This document shows, one piece after another, positions 51,438-60,683 of a stretch of 64,000 nucleotides of DNA (positions within the stretch are counted from its first letter, which is position 1; every line of letters starts with the position of its first letter). The notes under the pieces were generated by a model. That model had not been told where the DNA came from. It was given only the letters and a program-made list of their open reading frames with translations, and did no database searches. The DNA comes from Veillonella agrestimuris (GTDB lineage: Bacteria; Bacillota; Negativicutes; Veillonellales; Veillonellaceae): positions 21,667 to 85,666 of the forward strand of contig NZ_CALPCS010000010.1 of assembly GCF_943193065.1 (NCBI RefSeq), read 5' to 3'. The position numbers and the translations under genes were made by a program.

Positions 51438-52205
51438 ATGCCTCATAAACAAGATGTACCGGTGGCCTTAATCAGTGGTGGCACATCAGGCATTGGCTTT
51501 GCTACTGCCAAATTGCTACTCAAAGAAGGTTGGTGTGTCGTTATCAATGGGCGGAACGAAAAAGAAGGGGAAAAGGCGAAAATGAAATTGCGCCGCTATT
51601 CTTCGAAAGTACGATATATTAAAGGCGATGTATCTATTGTGTCCGAATGTGAACGAATCGTTAATGAAACAGTAGCGCTCTTTGGCGGCATTTCAGCGCT
51701 CGTTACAGCAGCTGGTTATTATGAAGAAGAATTGTTAGCCCATGTAACAGAAGCGGCATTCGATGAAATGTTTGGAACTAATGTAAAAGGCACTGTGTTT
51801 TTGTGTCAAGCGGCCTTGCCGTATTTGAGAAAAACGAAAGGCAGTATTGTCACTGTGTCTAGCGATGCAGGTTTACAAGGGAATGTAGCTTGTTCCGTGT
51901 ACGGCGCGTCTAAAGGCGCCGTAGTAAGCTTTACGAAATCCCTATCCTTAGAGATGGCGCCTCATGGAGTGCGGGTTAATTGTGTATGTCCTGGCGATGT
52001 GGATACGTCTTTAGTAGATAAACAAATTGCGCAATCTAGGCAGAATGCAGCAGAAGCGAAAGAAGAAATGGGGCAACATTACCCGTTGGGGCGCATTGGG
52101 CAGCCGGAAGAGATCGGTGAAGTCATCGCCTTTCTCATTAGCTCGAAAGCATCCTTCGTAACTGGTGCTGCCTGGACTATCGATGGGGGACTTACGAGTT
52201 GGTAA
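51438..52205 (+). CDS. short-chain dehydrogenase/reductase (SDR)
   Basis: A 255-residue Rossmann-fold oxidoreductase. G-G-T-S-G-I-G near residue 14-20 binds NAD(P), and the catalytic Ser and Y-x-x-x-K are in V-S-S-D-A-G and Y-G-A-S-K. The R-x-E-K-like residue after strand 2 (G-R-N-E-K) may prefer NADPH. It resembles 3-oxoacyl-ACP reductase-type SDRs but is outside a fatty-acid operon, so the substrate is open. Confidence 0.88.
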   Translation: MPHKQDVPVALISGGTSGIGFATAKLLLKEGWCVVINGRNEKEGEKAKMKLRRYSSKVRYIKGDVSIVSECERIVNETVALFGGISALVTAAGYYEEELLAHVTEAAFDEMFGTNVKGTVFLCQAALPYLRKTKGSIVTVSSDAGLQGNVACSVYGASKGAVVSFTKSLSLEMAPHGVRVNCVCPGDVDTSLVDKQIAQSRQNAAEAKEEMGQHYPLGRIGQPEEIGEVIAFLISSKASFVTGAAWTIDGGLTSW

Positions 52206-52353
52206 GCATCCATAGCTTATGCGATAGGGGGACAAGAAAAATAGAAGGGGAAAGGTCTATTTTTATTTTAATTATTGAACATAAATGGTATAATAATACT
52301 AATAGATAGTACACGAACAAGTGAAATACAAGTGATAGAAAAGGAGAACGATT

Positions 52354-53250
52354 ATGGCTGAATATAATGGCGTAGTGCTAGAACCACTTAGCGATGGTAG
52401 CAAAGATATACTCTATCAAGTAGACCAATTTATCTTTTGGGGTGCTGGCCGTGCTGCAGCGTTGGCTTTGAGCCCTAAATTCAGTAATATCGCATTATGT
52501 GCCAATGCTACGTACATGGTAACTCGCATTGCTCATCTCTATGATGTAGAATTAAAAACAGGTACTATTGTAGGCTTAGTAGGTGGCTTAAGTACAGCTC
52601 TTACGACGGCTGCTGTATCCTTGTTGATTCCTGTAAAAGCTGTCCGCGTACCGGTAGCTATCGGCTTAACTTATGCCATTGGTAAAGTGGCTCACATTTG
52701 GATTCAAGATGGTATGCCATCCGATATTGAGCGTTACAAACCGATGTTGGAAGAATTCTTAGAGAATGGTAAAGCCTTAGCTGGTGAAATCATTCGCGAT
52801 ACAGCGGCGAGTATTCCTTTCACAGAATCGCAACGCGATGTGTGGGCTGGTATTGCTAATGAAACAGGTCTTGCAAAAGAGCAATTAGAAGCTATGTATG
52901 CTAAAAAAGTAGTGCCTGTTGTAGATAAATGGAATAATGAAACAAAATATGTGCTTCATGACAACGCTGCAGAAGTAGTAGCAAAAGTGTCAGAAGTGAC
53001 AAAGGAAAAAATCGATGCTGCTAAAGATACTTTAGACACAGCTAAAGAATTAGCCAAAGGGGGCGTTGAAGTAGCAAAAGCAACGACGCAAATGGCTGTA
53101 GAAAATGCTAAAATCAGCGCTGCAGAAGCAGTAGAAAAAGCGAAAACTACTGCTGCACATGCAGTAGAAACAGCGAAAGCAACTGCTACCCAAACAGTGG
53201 AAACAGTAAAGGAAACAACAAAAGCAAAAATCGATGATTTCCGTAAATAA
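52354..53250 (+). CDS. uncharacterised protein with apolipoprotein-like helical tail
   Basis: A 298-residue protein. Residues about 55-110 contain two hydrophobic stretches that may insert in a membrane. From about residue 205 to the end it has 11-residue-type amphipathic repeats rich in Ala, Lys, Glu, Thr and Val (V-E-K-A-K-T-T-A-A-H-A, V-E-T-A-K-A-T-A-T-Q-T), like apolipoprotein/LEA-type helices. No named family is recognised. It is followed 15 bases later by a DUF1232 protein. Confidence 0.7.
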   Translation: MAEYNGVVLEPLSDGSKDILYQVDQFIFWGAGRAAALALSPKFSNIALCANATYMVTRIAHLYDVELKTGTIVGLVGGLSTALTTAAVSLLIPVKAVRVPVAIGLTYAIGKVAHIWIQDGMPSDIERYKPMLEEFLENGKALAGEIIRDTAASIPFTESQRDVWAGIANETGLAKEQLEAMYAKKVVPVVDKWNNETKYVLHDNAAEVVAKVSEVTKEKIDAAKDTLDTAKELAKGGVEVAKATTQMAVENAKISAAEAVEKAKTTAAHAVETAKATATQTVETVKETTKAKIDDFRK

Positions 53251-53265
53251 TGAGTAGGTTTTACT

Positions 53266-53604
53266 ATGAATCCTTTAAAAATTCTTAAATATGGAAAATA
53301 TTTCAGTGAATCTCGGTTCCTTGCGTTTGCAACGCGATATGGAAAAAAACTTGCCTTTGTACAACGAGGGGTTGTCTTATTCTTGTGTTTGCGAGATTCA
53401 GATACACCAAAATATGTAAAGGCTGTTATAGCCGGTGCCTTAGGATATTTAATCCTTCCTGCTGACGTCGTACCTGATGCAGTGGCTGCCTTGGGATGGC
53501 TCGACGATGTAGCCGTGTTAGGGTTAGCTTTCAAAGTGGCAAACCGTTATATTAAGACGGAGCACGAAGAAAATGCGAAGAAATTATTTCCTTTTGGACA
53601 CTAA
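53266..53604 (+). CDS. DUF1232 (YkvA-like) membrane protein
   Basis: A 112-residue protein with the DUF1232 core, I-L-P-A-D-V-V-P-D-A-V-A-A-L-G-W-L-D-D-V-A-V near residues 64-85, embedded in a hydrophobic hairpin. Members are small membrane proteins of unknown function. It is the second gene of an operon with the helical-tail protein, and a terminator follows. Confidence 0.87.
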   Translation: MNPLKILKYGKYFSESRFLAFATRYGKKLAFVQRGVVLFLCLRDSDTPKYVKAVIAGALGYLILPADVVPDAVAALGWLDDVAVLGLAFKVANRYIKTEHEENAKKLFPFGH

Positions 53605-53625
53605 GAATCATATATAGCTGTACAT

Positions 53626-53668
53626 ACAGGCAGTTTAATCATTATCCGTGATTGAACTGCCTGTCTTT
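53626..53668 (+). terminator. intrinsic terminator after DUF1232 gene
   Basis: A 16-bp stem with one G-U pair (ACAGGCAGTTTAATCA / TGATTGAACTGCCTGT) and a 7-base loop; T-rich sequence follows. Confidence 0.85.
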
Positions 53669-53731
53669 GTTTGACACCTTTGTAGTAATAGATATACAAT
53701 AAAATTTGAATTGTATAGAAAAGGATAGATT

Positions 53732-54154
53732 ATGTATATAGCTAGTATTAATGTTCGTTTTTATGAAACGGATATGATGGGTATTGCTCATCATAGCAAT
53801 CATTTCCGTTGGTTTGAAATGGCACGCATTGAATATTTACGCCACTTAGGGGTCACATTAGGGGCTATGATGGATGAAGATATTGTGTTTCCCATTATGA
53901 ACGTATCTTGTGATTATAAAGAACCTGCACGATTTGACGATGTGTTGCACATCGAGACCTATTTAGTGAAAATGACACGGGCTCAAATGGTGTTCCGCTA
54001 TCGCATGCGCCGTGCCAGTGATGGTGCTTTATTGGCCACAGGGGAAACAAAAAATGCGTTTATGAGCCAATTGACAGGAAAGATTGTACGATTAGAGGAC
54101 AAATTTTATCAACCTATTGTCGCTGCAGTTGAGGTGATGGACCATGACGAGTGA
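53732..54154 (+). CDS. YbgC-like acyl-CoA thioesterase (hotdog fold)
   Basis: A 140-residue hotdog enzyme. The motif Y-E-T-D-M-M-G-I-A-H-H-S-N-H-F-R-W-F-E near residues 12-30 with its catalytic Asp is the 4-hydroxybenzoyl-CoA thioesterase/YbgC signature. It hydrolyses acyl-CoA. It overlaps murI by 11 bases and leads a four-gene operon. Confidence 0.9.
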   Translation: MYIASINVRFYETDMMGIAHHSNHFRWFEMARIEYLRHLGVTLGAMMDEDIVFPIMNVSCDYKEPARFDDVLHIETYLVKMTRAQMVFRYRMRRASDGALLATGETKNAFMSQLTGKIVRLEDKFYQPIVAAVEVMDHDE

Positions 54155-54953
54155 AGATAAACGAAATTTGCCAATCGGCGTTTTCGACTCTGGTATTGGC
54201 GGTTTGTCGGTATTAAAAGTATTAAAAGAACAATTTCCTCATGAGAACTTTGTGTATGTAGGGGATAATAGAAACAACCCTGTTGGCAATAGACCAGTGG
54301 AAGAAATCACAGATATTGCCTGTCATATTGCAGAATTTTTAGAATCTGTGCCTGTTAAATTGATGGTTATTGCTTGTAATACCTTTACTGTGGTGGCTCT
54401 TGACGAAGTGCGGAGCCGTGTTAATGTCCCTGTTATTGGCGTGTCCCAAGGTGTTAAAACGGCTATCGCTGAAAGTAAGAATAAAACTATCGGTATTATG
54501 GCTACCGTAGCGACTGTGAATAGCCATATTCATAAACATGTAGCTTTAGAAATAGATCATGAAGTCTTTGTGTGGGAACAACCCTGTCCTGAATTGGCAG
54601 GTCTTATCGAAGAAGGGCATCTCCAGGATGAGCCCGTAGAAAGGGTAGCGAAAGAGTATTTAACACCTTTATTGGATCGACATATTGAAGTGGTCGTATT
54701 AGGTTGTACTCATTTCCCATTTGTAACAGACCTATTACAGTCTTTGTCGGGGCATCAAATTAGGTACATTGATCCTGCTTATGAAACTAGTGATCTTGTA
54801 AAAAGAACACTGGAAAATAACGGACTCTATCGCACTGATACAGAAGAGCGTCATATTACGTTATACTTTACAAAAGATACATCCCTAGGTAACACATTGG
54901 GGTTGCAATTTATGGAACCTCATGAGTTTTCTATTCAATCTATTACACTATAA
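54144..54953 (+). CDS. murI: glutamate racemase
   Basis: A 269-residue cofactor-independent racemase producing D-glutamate for peptidoglycan. The two catalytic cysteines are in A-C-N-T-F near residue 77-81 and G-C-T-H-F near 191-195. F-D-S-G-I-G-G-L near 13-20 is the family start. It overlaps the thioesterase gene. Confidence 0.94.
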   Translation: MTSEDKRNLPIGVFDSGIGGLSVLKVLKEQFPHENFVYVGDNRNNPVGNRPVEEITDIACHIAEFLESVPVKLMVIACNTFTVVALDEVRSRVNVPVIGVSQGVKTAIAESKNKTIGIMATVATVNSHIHKHVALEIDHEVFVWEQPCPELAGLIEEGHLQDEPVERVAKEYLTPLLDRHIEVVVLGCTHFPFVTDLLQSLSGHQIRYIDPAYETSDLVKRTLENNGLYRTDTEERHITLYFTKDTSLGNTLGLQFMEPHEFSIQSITL

Positions 54954-54965
54954 AGGAGAATACCT

Positions 54966-55505
54966 ATGTGGTTATATAATGCCTTAAATGTATTGATCGC
55001 CATTGCTGTGATAATAGCGGTACTATATTTATTATTTCGTTTATTCGTTTTAAAACAAGGTAACGAAGAAGTTGTATTGTTGCCAAAACGTAAAACAGCC
55101 TTCCAAGTCGCTGATATGAGCTTTGATTCTGTTACTTTATTTTGCGATATTCCTTTTGTAAACAAAGGGCGTCAAAATGGTACGATTATGGATTTATTTC
55201 CACGCCATTTATTACCAGAAGAGCAATTTGACAAGGTGAAAGTTGAAACGTGGGCCATGGACCTCGATCGTCCTCGTCATGATAATTATTTTGAAGCCAT
55301 CATTATTAAGCCTAAAAAAGGTGGTACCATTCGCGTATATGTAAAGCTCATTGGGAAAAGTGGCAATATTCGAGAAGATATTAAAGGTTTCCCATATATG
55401 AACATCGATGTTCTATACCAAGTAGTAGGTCGTGAAGATTGGCACATCGATAAAGCTCGCATTCGTTTACAACCAGAAGAAGTGGAATTGGCTTTAGGCC
55501 ATTAA
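54966..55505 (+). CDS. membrane-anchored hypothetical protein
   Basis: A 179-residue protein with one N-terminal membrane segment (residues about 6-28) and a soluble domain of mixed strands. It contains M-D-L-D-R-P-R-H-D near residue 96 and I-R-E-D-I-K-G-F-P-Y-M. No family is recognised. It lies between murI and the F420-ligase-like gene with tight spacing (12 and 6 bases), so it is co-transcribed with them. Confidence 0.7.
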   Translation: MWLYNALNVLIAIAVIIAVLYLLFRLFVLKQGNEEVVLLPKRKTAFQVADMSFDSVTLFCDIPFVNKGRQNGTIMDLFPRHLLPEEQFDKVKVETWAMDLDRPRHDNYFEAIIIKPKKGGTIRVYVKLIGKSGNIREDIKGFPYMNIDVLYQVVGREDWHIDKARIRLQPEEVELALGH

Positions 55506-55511
55506 GGAGGC

Positions 55512-56171
55512 ATGACAATGGCAGAATTAGAATTAGTCTGTGTACCAACACGTATTCTTACGGATAATGATGACATCGTTGATGCTATCGTCGAATTTGG
55601 TGGACACAATATTGGTCCTGAAGACATCGTTTGCGTAGCAGAATCTGTTGTGGCTATTACGCAAGGTCAATTTACGCGTCCAGAAGAATTAAATCCATCT
55701 TGGCAAGCGCGCTTGATTAATCGCTTTATCCATCCAGATGGATCCATGAGTTCGATTTACGGTATGCAAGCGGCTATGGAAATCGATGGCAAATGGAAAG
55801 TATTAGGCGCCTTTATATTAGGTGCGATCGCTAAGGTATTCCGCAAGCCTGGCGTATTTTACGCTATTGCCCGCGCTGCTTCCTTGGCAGACGATGTAAC
55901 AGGCACAATGCCTCCATTTGATAAGCATATTGTGCATGGTCCTAAAAATTCAGATCAAGTGGCTGAGAAAATCGTGACACGCACTGGCTGCTATGGAGCT
56001 GTTGTAGCAGATGTAAATGATTTGAAACGCTCTGCCATTCTTGGCACAAGCCGCGGTATTGATGCAAAAAAAATTGCTCAATTATTGATCGATAATCCAT
56101 TTGGTAATGATAGCCAAATGACACCAATCGTTATTATTAAAAACTACGCTTCCGTTTCGGCAGCAAAATAA
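55512..56171 (+). CDS. coenzyme F420-0:L-glutamate ligase-like protein
   Basis: A 219-residue protein with CofE/F420-ligase-fold features: V-P-T-R-I-L-T near the start, E-D-I-V-C-V-A-E-S-V-V-A near 36-47 and G-A-V-V-A-D-V-N-D near 160. F420 is not expected in such an organism, so the family resemblance probably marks a different glutamate-ligation or amide-forming reaction. It closes the thioesterase-murI operon, which makes D-Glu, an interesting but unproven link. Confidence 0.75.
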   Translation: MTMAELELVCVPTRILTDNDDIVDAIVEFGGHNIGPEDIVCVAESVVAITQGQFTRPEELNPSWQARLINRFIHPDGSMSSIYGMQAAMEIDGKWKVLGAFILGAIAKVFRKPGVFYAIARAASLADDVTGTMPPFDKHIVHGPKNSDQVAEKIVTRTGCYGAVVADVNDLKRSAILGTSRGIDAKKIAQLLIDNPFGNDSQMTPIVIIKNYASVSAAK

Positions 56172-56175
56172 ATAT

Positions 56176-56200
56176 AAAGAGCTGCTTCGGCAGCTCTTTT
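56176..56200 (+). terminator. intrinsic terminator with TTCG loop
   Basis: A 10-bp perfect stem AAAGAGCTGC / GCAGCTCTTT capped by the very stable TTCG tetraloop, with T4. Confidence 0.95.
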
Positions 56201-56275
56201 CTATATGTGTAGTGGATTTTTTTATGTGAGTAAAGGCTTGTAAATATACTCAAAATTAGACGAGGGGAGGGCATT

Positions 56276-57928
56276 ATGTTACTAGGTATCGATGTAGGGG
56301 GTACTTTCACAGATGCGGTCATTATTGACGGTACACAGGTTGTGAAGTGGGCGAAACGACGCAGTACGAAGGATAATTTACTAGTCTCCATCGAAGAGGT
56401 ATTGCGCGATGTAACGACGGATATTGATGTGCAGTGTATTGAACGGGTTACGCTGTCCACAACAGTCGTAACGAATACCATTGTAGAAGGCAAAGAAGAT
56501 GATGTCGATTTATATATTGTGACAGGCCCCGGAATGAATGTAGACCATCTATTTCCGGTAGTTCCTATTTTCCTGTCCGGCTATACAGATCACCGTGGAA
56601 TGGTCGTAGAATCGTATAAGATGGCGAATTTAGTCGAAGCTATGCCAAAAAAGCGGGCTCATAAGGCGGCGGTATCTGTAAAATTTGGCAATCGAAATCC
56701 TTTGGAAGAATTGCGAATAGGTAACGCATTAGCAGAGCACTATTCTCAGGTTTCTTGTGGTAGTATGTTAAGCGGCGCTCTCAATTTTCCGCGCCGCACG
56801 GTAAGTGCTTATTTTAACAGCGCTGTAGCTTCTGTATTAGAAATGTTCAAGGTGGTCGTAGTAGGAGCTCTCCAAGCGATGGGGATTGAGGCACCACTCT
56901 ATATTTTGAAAGCCGATGGAGGTTCCTTGCCCATAAAGCTAGCTTTGGAAAAACCTGTAGAGACTATATTCACGGGCCCTGCGGCGACCGTATTAGGTTT
57001 ATATGCTTCGCATCGTATGGAAAAAGGCCATATAGTAGCTCTCGATATTGGTGGAACCACTACAGATATCTCTCTTTGGGTGGATGGGCAACCGCTGATG
57101 ATGCGCGACGGCGTGTACATTCGTCAGTATCCTAGTGCGGTTCGATCTTTTGCAGTTACCTCTATCGGTATTGGCGGCGAATCTGTTGTGCGCTATGTGG
57201 ATGGTGTTATACAGGTAGGTCCTGAACGAGTAGGACCATCGATGGCGCTTGGTGGCGATGAGCCTACATTAGGTGATGCTCTTATCGTCTTAGGGCACGC
57301 TCATTACGGTTCTTACGAGCAGGCTGTAGCAGGGATGAAAAAACTCAATCCGACTATGTCAGTAGAGGTTTTGGCGAAAGAAGTGGTGCAAGTCGCTTTA
57401 GCAACGATTCGAAAGGGTATAGAAGATGTGGTTGACTTGGAAAATAAGAAGGCCATTTATGTTGTAGATGATATTGTCCAGGAGCGGCGCTTTGTGGTAG
57501 AACGGATCCTTCTTGTTGGGGGGAGTGCTTACAGTTTAGCTACTTTTATAGAAGAGGCTTTACATGTACCTGTCGTTGTACCGCCTAGTGCAGCTGTGAC
57601 AAATGCTATCGGTGCGGCTGTAGCTAAACAAACCATAGAAATCACCCTTCGCGTCGATACGAAGCGCCGTTTATTAGTAGTGCCAGAATTAGGCTTAGAA
57701 GAACGTGGCTGTTCATTGCGCCGTATAGAAGAGGTAGAAGCTAAAGCCCATCAATTGTTAAGAGATGCCGCTTTGACAGCCGGTTTGGGTAGTGATGAAG
57801 AGACGATTAATGTAGAAACTATTGGGGTTGAAGATTTTCCGGTCATTGAAGGCTGGCAATCAAAGGAACGGATTATGACTGTAAGAGCTCAATTACAAGT
57901 GGGGGTGACACACTATGTGGAATCGTAA
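56276..57928 (+). CDS. hydantoinase/oxoprolinase (HyuA-like) family protein
   Basis: A 550-residue ASKHA-fold protein. N-terminal G-I-D-V-G-G-T-F-T-D-A and internal A-L-D-I-G-G-T-T-T-D-I-S near residues 257-268 are phosphate-binding loops of HyuA/5-oxoprolinase. No HyuB partner is next to it. It overlaps the next gene, an HDAC-like amidohydrolase, by 14 bases. The pairing suggests a ring-opening or amide-hydrolysis pathway, substrate unknown. Confidence 0.85.
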   Translation: MLLGIDVGGTFTDAVIIDGTQVVKWAKRRSTKDNLLVSIEEVLRDVTTDIDVQCIERVTLSTTVVTNTIVEGKEDDVDLYIVTGPGMNVDHLFPVVPIFLSGYTDHRGMVVESYKMANLVEAMPKKRAHKAAVSVKFGNRNPLEELRIGNALAEHYSQVSCGSMLSGALNFPRRTVSAYFNSAVASVLEMFKVVVVGALQAMGIEAPLYILKADGGSLPIKLALEKPVETIFTGPAATVLGLYASHRMEKGHIVALDIGGTTTDISLWVDGQPLMMRDGVYIRQYPSAVRSFAVTSIGIGGESVVRYVDGVIQVGPERVGPSMALGGDEPTLGDALIVLGHAHYGSYEQAVAGMKKLNPTMSVEVLAKEVVQVALATIRKGIEDVVDLENKKAIYVVDDIVQERRFVVERILLVGGSAYSLATFIEEALHVPVVVPPSAAVTNAIGAAVAKQTIEITLRVDTKRRLLVVPELGLEERGCSLRRIEEVEAKAHQLLRDAALTAGLGSDEETINVETIGVEDFPVIEGWQSKERIMTVRAQLQVGVTHYVES

Positions 57929-59252
57929 AATAGACAATCCTACATTAGGCCTCGTATTTTTCCCTGCCTTTGATTGGAGTATATCGCCTACGCATCCAGA
58001 ACGTCAGGAGCGTTTATTATATACGAGAGACCAGATTGTAGAAGAAGGATTACTCGATTTGCCTAATATTCGAGAATATAATCCTATGGTAGCTTCTTGG
58101 GATGTAATCGAAGGTGTTCACGTAGGGGCACCTGATTTACAATCGTGGGTAACTGATGCGCATCGCGTATCAGCAGGAGGTGCTATAGCTGCAGCTGACG
58201 CAGTATTAAAAGGGGAAGTAGACCGAGCCTTTGCCCTTGTACGGCCACCAGGGCACCATGCGATGCGCATGGTACATGGTATTCGTGGGTTTTGTACTAT
58301 CAATATTGAAGCTGTCATGGCTCACCATATGCGAAAAGAATATGGCGTAAAACGAATTGCCATTGTAGATACAGATGTTCATCATGGAGATGGTACACAA
58401 GATGTGTTTTATCATGATCCAGATACGCTGTTTATATCGTTTCATCAAGATGGACGAACTTTGTATCCAGGAACGGGTTTTATGGATGAATTTGGAGGAC
58501 CCCAAGCGATAGGTAGTAATATTAATATTCCTTTACCACCGAATACAGGCGATGAAGGACTTTTGAAGGTTATGCGTGAACTGGTAATTCCTATTTTAGA
58601 AGACTTTCAGCCGGAGATTGTCATCAATTCAGCAGGGCAAGACAATCATTTTACAGACCCTTTAGCAAATATGAAAGTCACTGCTAAAGGTTACGCCCAG
58701 ATCGTCGATTTGCTGCAAGCCGATATAGCCGTTCTTGAAGGGGGCTATGCCGTGCAAGATGCATTGCCGTATGTCAATACAGGGATTATCTTGTCTATGG
58801 CCGGTCTTGATTATAGTCGCGTCATGGAACCGAATTATGAACCTATTCAGCAACCTACTAATGTGACGCAGTATATTGATGAACTCATTGAAAAGTGGAA
58901 AGAACAATGGCAACAGCGCCATGCTATGGCGGCAGATATACTAGTCGGTGCTGGAGAACGATGGAAACAAGAGTATTCTGTATATTATGACGAATCAGGT
59001 ATTCACGAACATCGCATCGAAACAGTGCGTCTCTATCCTGATACTGTAGGGTGGCATAGTGTAGAATCCGAAAGTTCTGGTGGCCCTTATGGGTCGCAAC
59101 GAGTTTATGCTATGTTCATTCCTTGGCAGGCTAATACACGTACAAGAGAAGAGGCTTTCGAAGAGTTGCATCGCATTCAACAAGAAGGTAGATGTCAGCG
59201 CTACGTTATAGTGGATCCTTTAGGTGAGGGACAAATTGTAACGGTCTTGTAA
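57915..59252 (+). CDS. histone-deacetylase-like amidohydrolase with C-terminal extension
   Basis: A 445-residue protein. Residues about 10-310 form the arginase/HDAC-like fold: R-P-P-G-H-H-A near 96-102, zinc site D-T-D-V-H-H-G-D-G near 151-159, S-A-G-Q-D near 237-241 and the G-G-Y glycine loop near 276. All metal and active-site residues of the AcuC/acetylpolyamine amidohydrolase type are present. The last 120 or so residues are an unrecognised extension rich in aromatic and charged residues. It is translationally coupled to the HyuA-like gene. Confidence 0.87.
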   Translation: MWNRKIDNPTLGLVFFPAFDWSISPTHPERQERLLYTRDQIVEEGLLDLPNIREYNPMVASWDVIEGVHVGAPDLQSWVTDAHRVSAGGAIAAADAVLKGEVDRAFALVRPPGHHAMRMVHGIRGFCTINIEAVMAHHMRKEYGVKRIAIVDTDVHHGDGTQDVFYHDPDTLFISFHQDGRTLYPGTGFMDEFGGPQAIGSNINIPLPPNTGDEGLLKVMRELVIPILEDFQPEIVINSAGQDNHFTDPLANMKVTAKGYAQIVDLLQADIAVLEGGYAVQDALPYVNTGIILSMAGLDYSRVMEPNYEPIQQPTNVTQYIDELIEKWKEQWQQRHAMAADILVGAGERWKQEYSVYYDESGIHEHRIETVRLYPDTVGWHSVESESSGGPYGSQRVYAMFIPWQANTRTREEAFEELHRIQQEGRCQRYVIVDPLGEGQIVTVL

Positions 59253-59260
59253 CAATATGA

Positions 59261-59300
59261 TATAATAGTACTAATAACGCCCCTTGTGAGAAGGGGCGTT
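59261..59300 (+). promoter_or_regulatory. -10 element and perfect leader hairpin before rph
   Basis: TATAAT at 59261-59266 is followed by AACGCCCCTT-GTGAG-AAGGGGCGTT (59276-59300), a 10-bp perfect stem without a T run. The hairpin would sit in the 5' leader of the rph operon and may also stop read-through from upstream. Confidence 0.5.
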
Positions 59301-59327
59301 CCTATGTATTAAGAAAAGAGGGATTGT

Positions 59328-60059
59328 ATGCGCATTGATAATAGAACGAACGGTCAATTGCGACCCATAACAATAACGAGACATTTTACAGACTATGCAG
59401 AAGGCTCTGTTCTTATCGAATGTGGGAAGACAAAGGTTATCTGTACGGCTAGTGTGGAAGATAATGTGCCGCGGTGGTTAAAAGGAACGGGGCAAGGTTG
59501 GTTAACAGCGGAATACTCCTTGCTACCTCGATCGACTCAAACTAGGGTTGCCCGAGAAGCGGCGAAAGGGAAACAGACGGGACGAACCGTAGAAATTCAG
59601 CGCCTCATTGGACGTGCTTTACGAGCAGTTGTCGATTTAGAGGCTCTAGGGGAACGAACGATTACTATAGATTGCGATGTAATTCAAGCCGATGGTGGTA
59701 CACGGACTGCTTCGATTACAGGTGCTTTTGTAGCCTTGGTGGATGCGGTAGACTCTATCTTTGGTGGGTATGGCAAATTCCCAGTGCGAGATTTCTGTGC
59801 TGCCATCTCTGTTGGTATTGGTCCAGAAGGGCCTATGATGGATTTGTGCTATGAAGAAGACAGTGCTGCTATCGTCGATATGAATGTAGTTCGTACTGGC
59901 TCGGGGGCACTCGTAGAAGTACAAGGGACTGGCGAACATGGCACCTTTACGAGAGCAGAATTGAGTGAGCTGTTAGATTTAGCGGAGCAAGCTACTGATG
60001 AATTGATGGCTATTCAAAAAGAAGCGCTTTCAGATATAGCTCGAAAAATAGGTAAATAA
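59328..60059 (+). CDS. rph: ribonuclease PH
   Basis: A 243-residue phosphorolytic exonuclease trimming tRNA 3' ends. Marks are R-P-I-T-I-T-R-H-F near 17-25, the [12 protein letters not shown] start of the active site and [12 protein letters not shown] near 117-128. Typical pairing: the next gene, 21 bases on, is an RdgB-type pyrophosphatase. Confidence 0.94.
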   Translation: MRIDNRTNGQLRPITITRHFTDYAEGSVLIECGKTKVICTASVEDNVPRWLKGTGQGWLTAEYSLLPRSTQTRVAREAAKGKQTGRTVEIQRLIGRALRAVVDLEALGERTITIDCDVIQADGGTRTASITGAFVALVDAVDSIFGGYGKFPVRDFCAAISVGIGPEGPMMDLCYEEDSAAIVDMNVVRTGSGALVEVQGTGEHGTFTRAELSELLDLAEQATDELMAIQKEALSDIARKIGK

Positions 60060-60080
60060 GTAAACAATAGAGGGGACGTC

Positions 60081-60656
60081 ATGGAACGTATCGTACTAGC
60101 TACGGGGAATAAAGGTAAAATTAAAGAGTTTGAGCGAGCCTTGGCTCACCGCCATATAGACTGTGTGCCAGTGAAAGAATTGTGCGACGCACCGGAACCG
60201 GACGAAACGGGGACGACTTTCATGGAGAATGCTCTTTTGAAAGCACGCTACTACAGTGAACAAACGGGTTTTCCTTGCTTGGCCGATGATTCTGGTCTCG
60301 TCGTAGATGCTTTAGATGGTGCGCCAGGCGTATATTCAGCACGCTATGCTGGCGACCATGGCGATGATACAGCTAATAATGACAAGCTTATTGCTGCGTT
60401 GCAAGGCATAGAGAATCGCAGTGCGCACTACCTATGCGCTCTAGCTTTAGTCTATCCTGATGGGCAGAGCGTGACTGCCGAAGGTCGTTGCGACGGCTTG
60501 ATTCAAGATGAACCAAAAGGGGAACATGGATTTGGATACGATCCATATTTCTTTGTGCCTCAATTTGGAAAAACGATGGCCGAACTCGATGTAGATGCAA
60601 AAGAAACTATCAGTCACCGAGGGAAAGCTTTAGAAGAACTGATGCAACAATTATAG
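60081..60656 (+). CDS. rdgB: XTP/dITP diphosphatase (RdgB/HAM1 family)
   Basis: A 191-residue house-cleaning pyrophosphatase that removes dITP and XTP. The N-terminal A-T-G-N-K-G-K-I-K-E-F, the D-D-S-G-L-V-V-D-A-L segment near 68-77 and the G-F-G-Y-D-P-Y-F near 149-156 are family hallmarks. It is in the rph operon and followed by a phosphodiesterase. Confidence 0.94.
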   Translation: MERIVLATGNKGKIKEFERALAHRHIDCVPVKELCDAPEPDETGTTFMENALLKARYYSEQTGFPCLADDSGLVVDALDGAPGVYSARYAGDHGDDTANNDKLIAALQGIENRSAHYLCALALVYPDGQSVTAEGRCDGLIQDEPKGEHGFGYDPYFFVPQFGKTMAELDVDAKETISHRGKALEELMQQL

Positions 60657-60683
60657 TCGTTATAGGGTCATCTGGGTAAAGAT

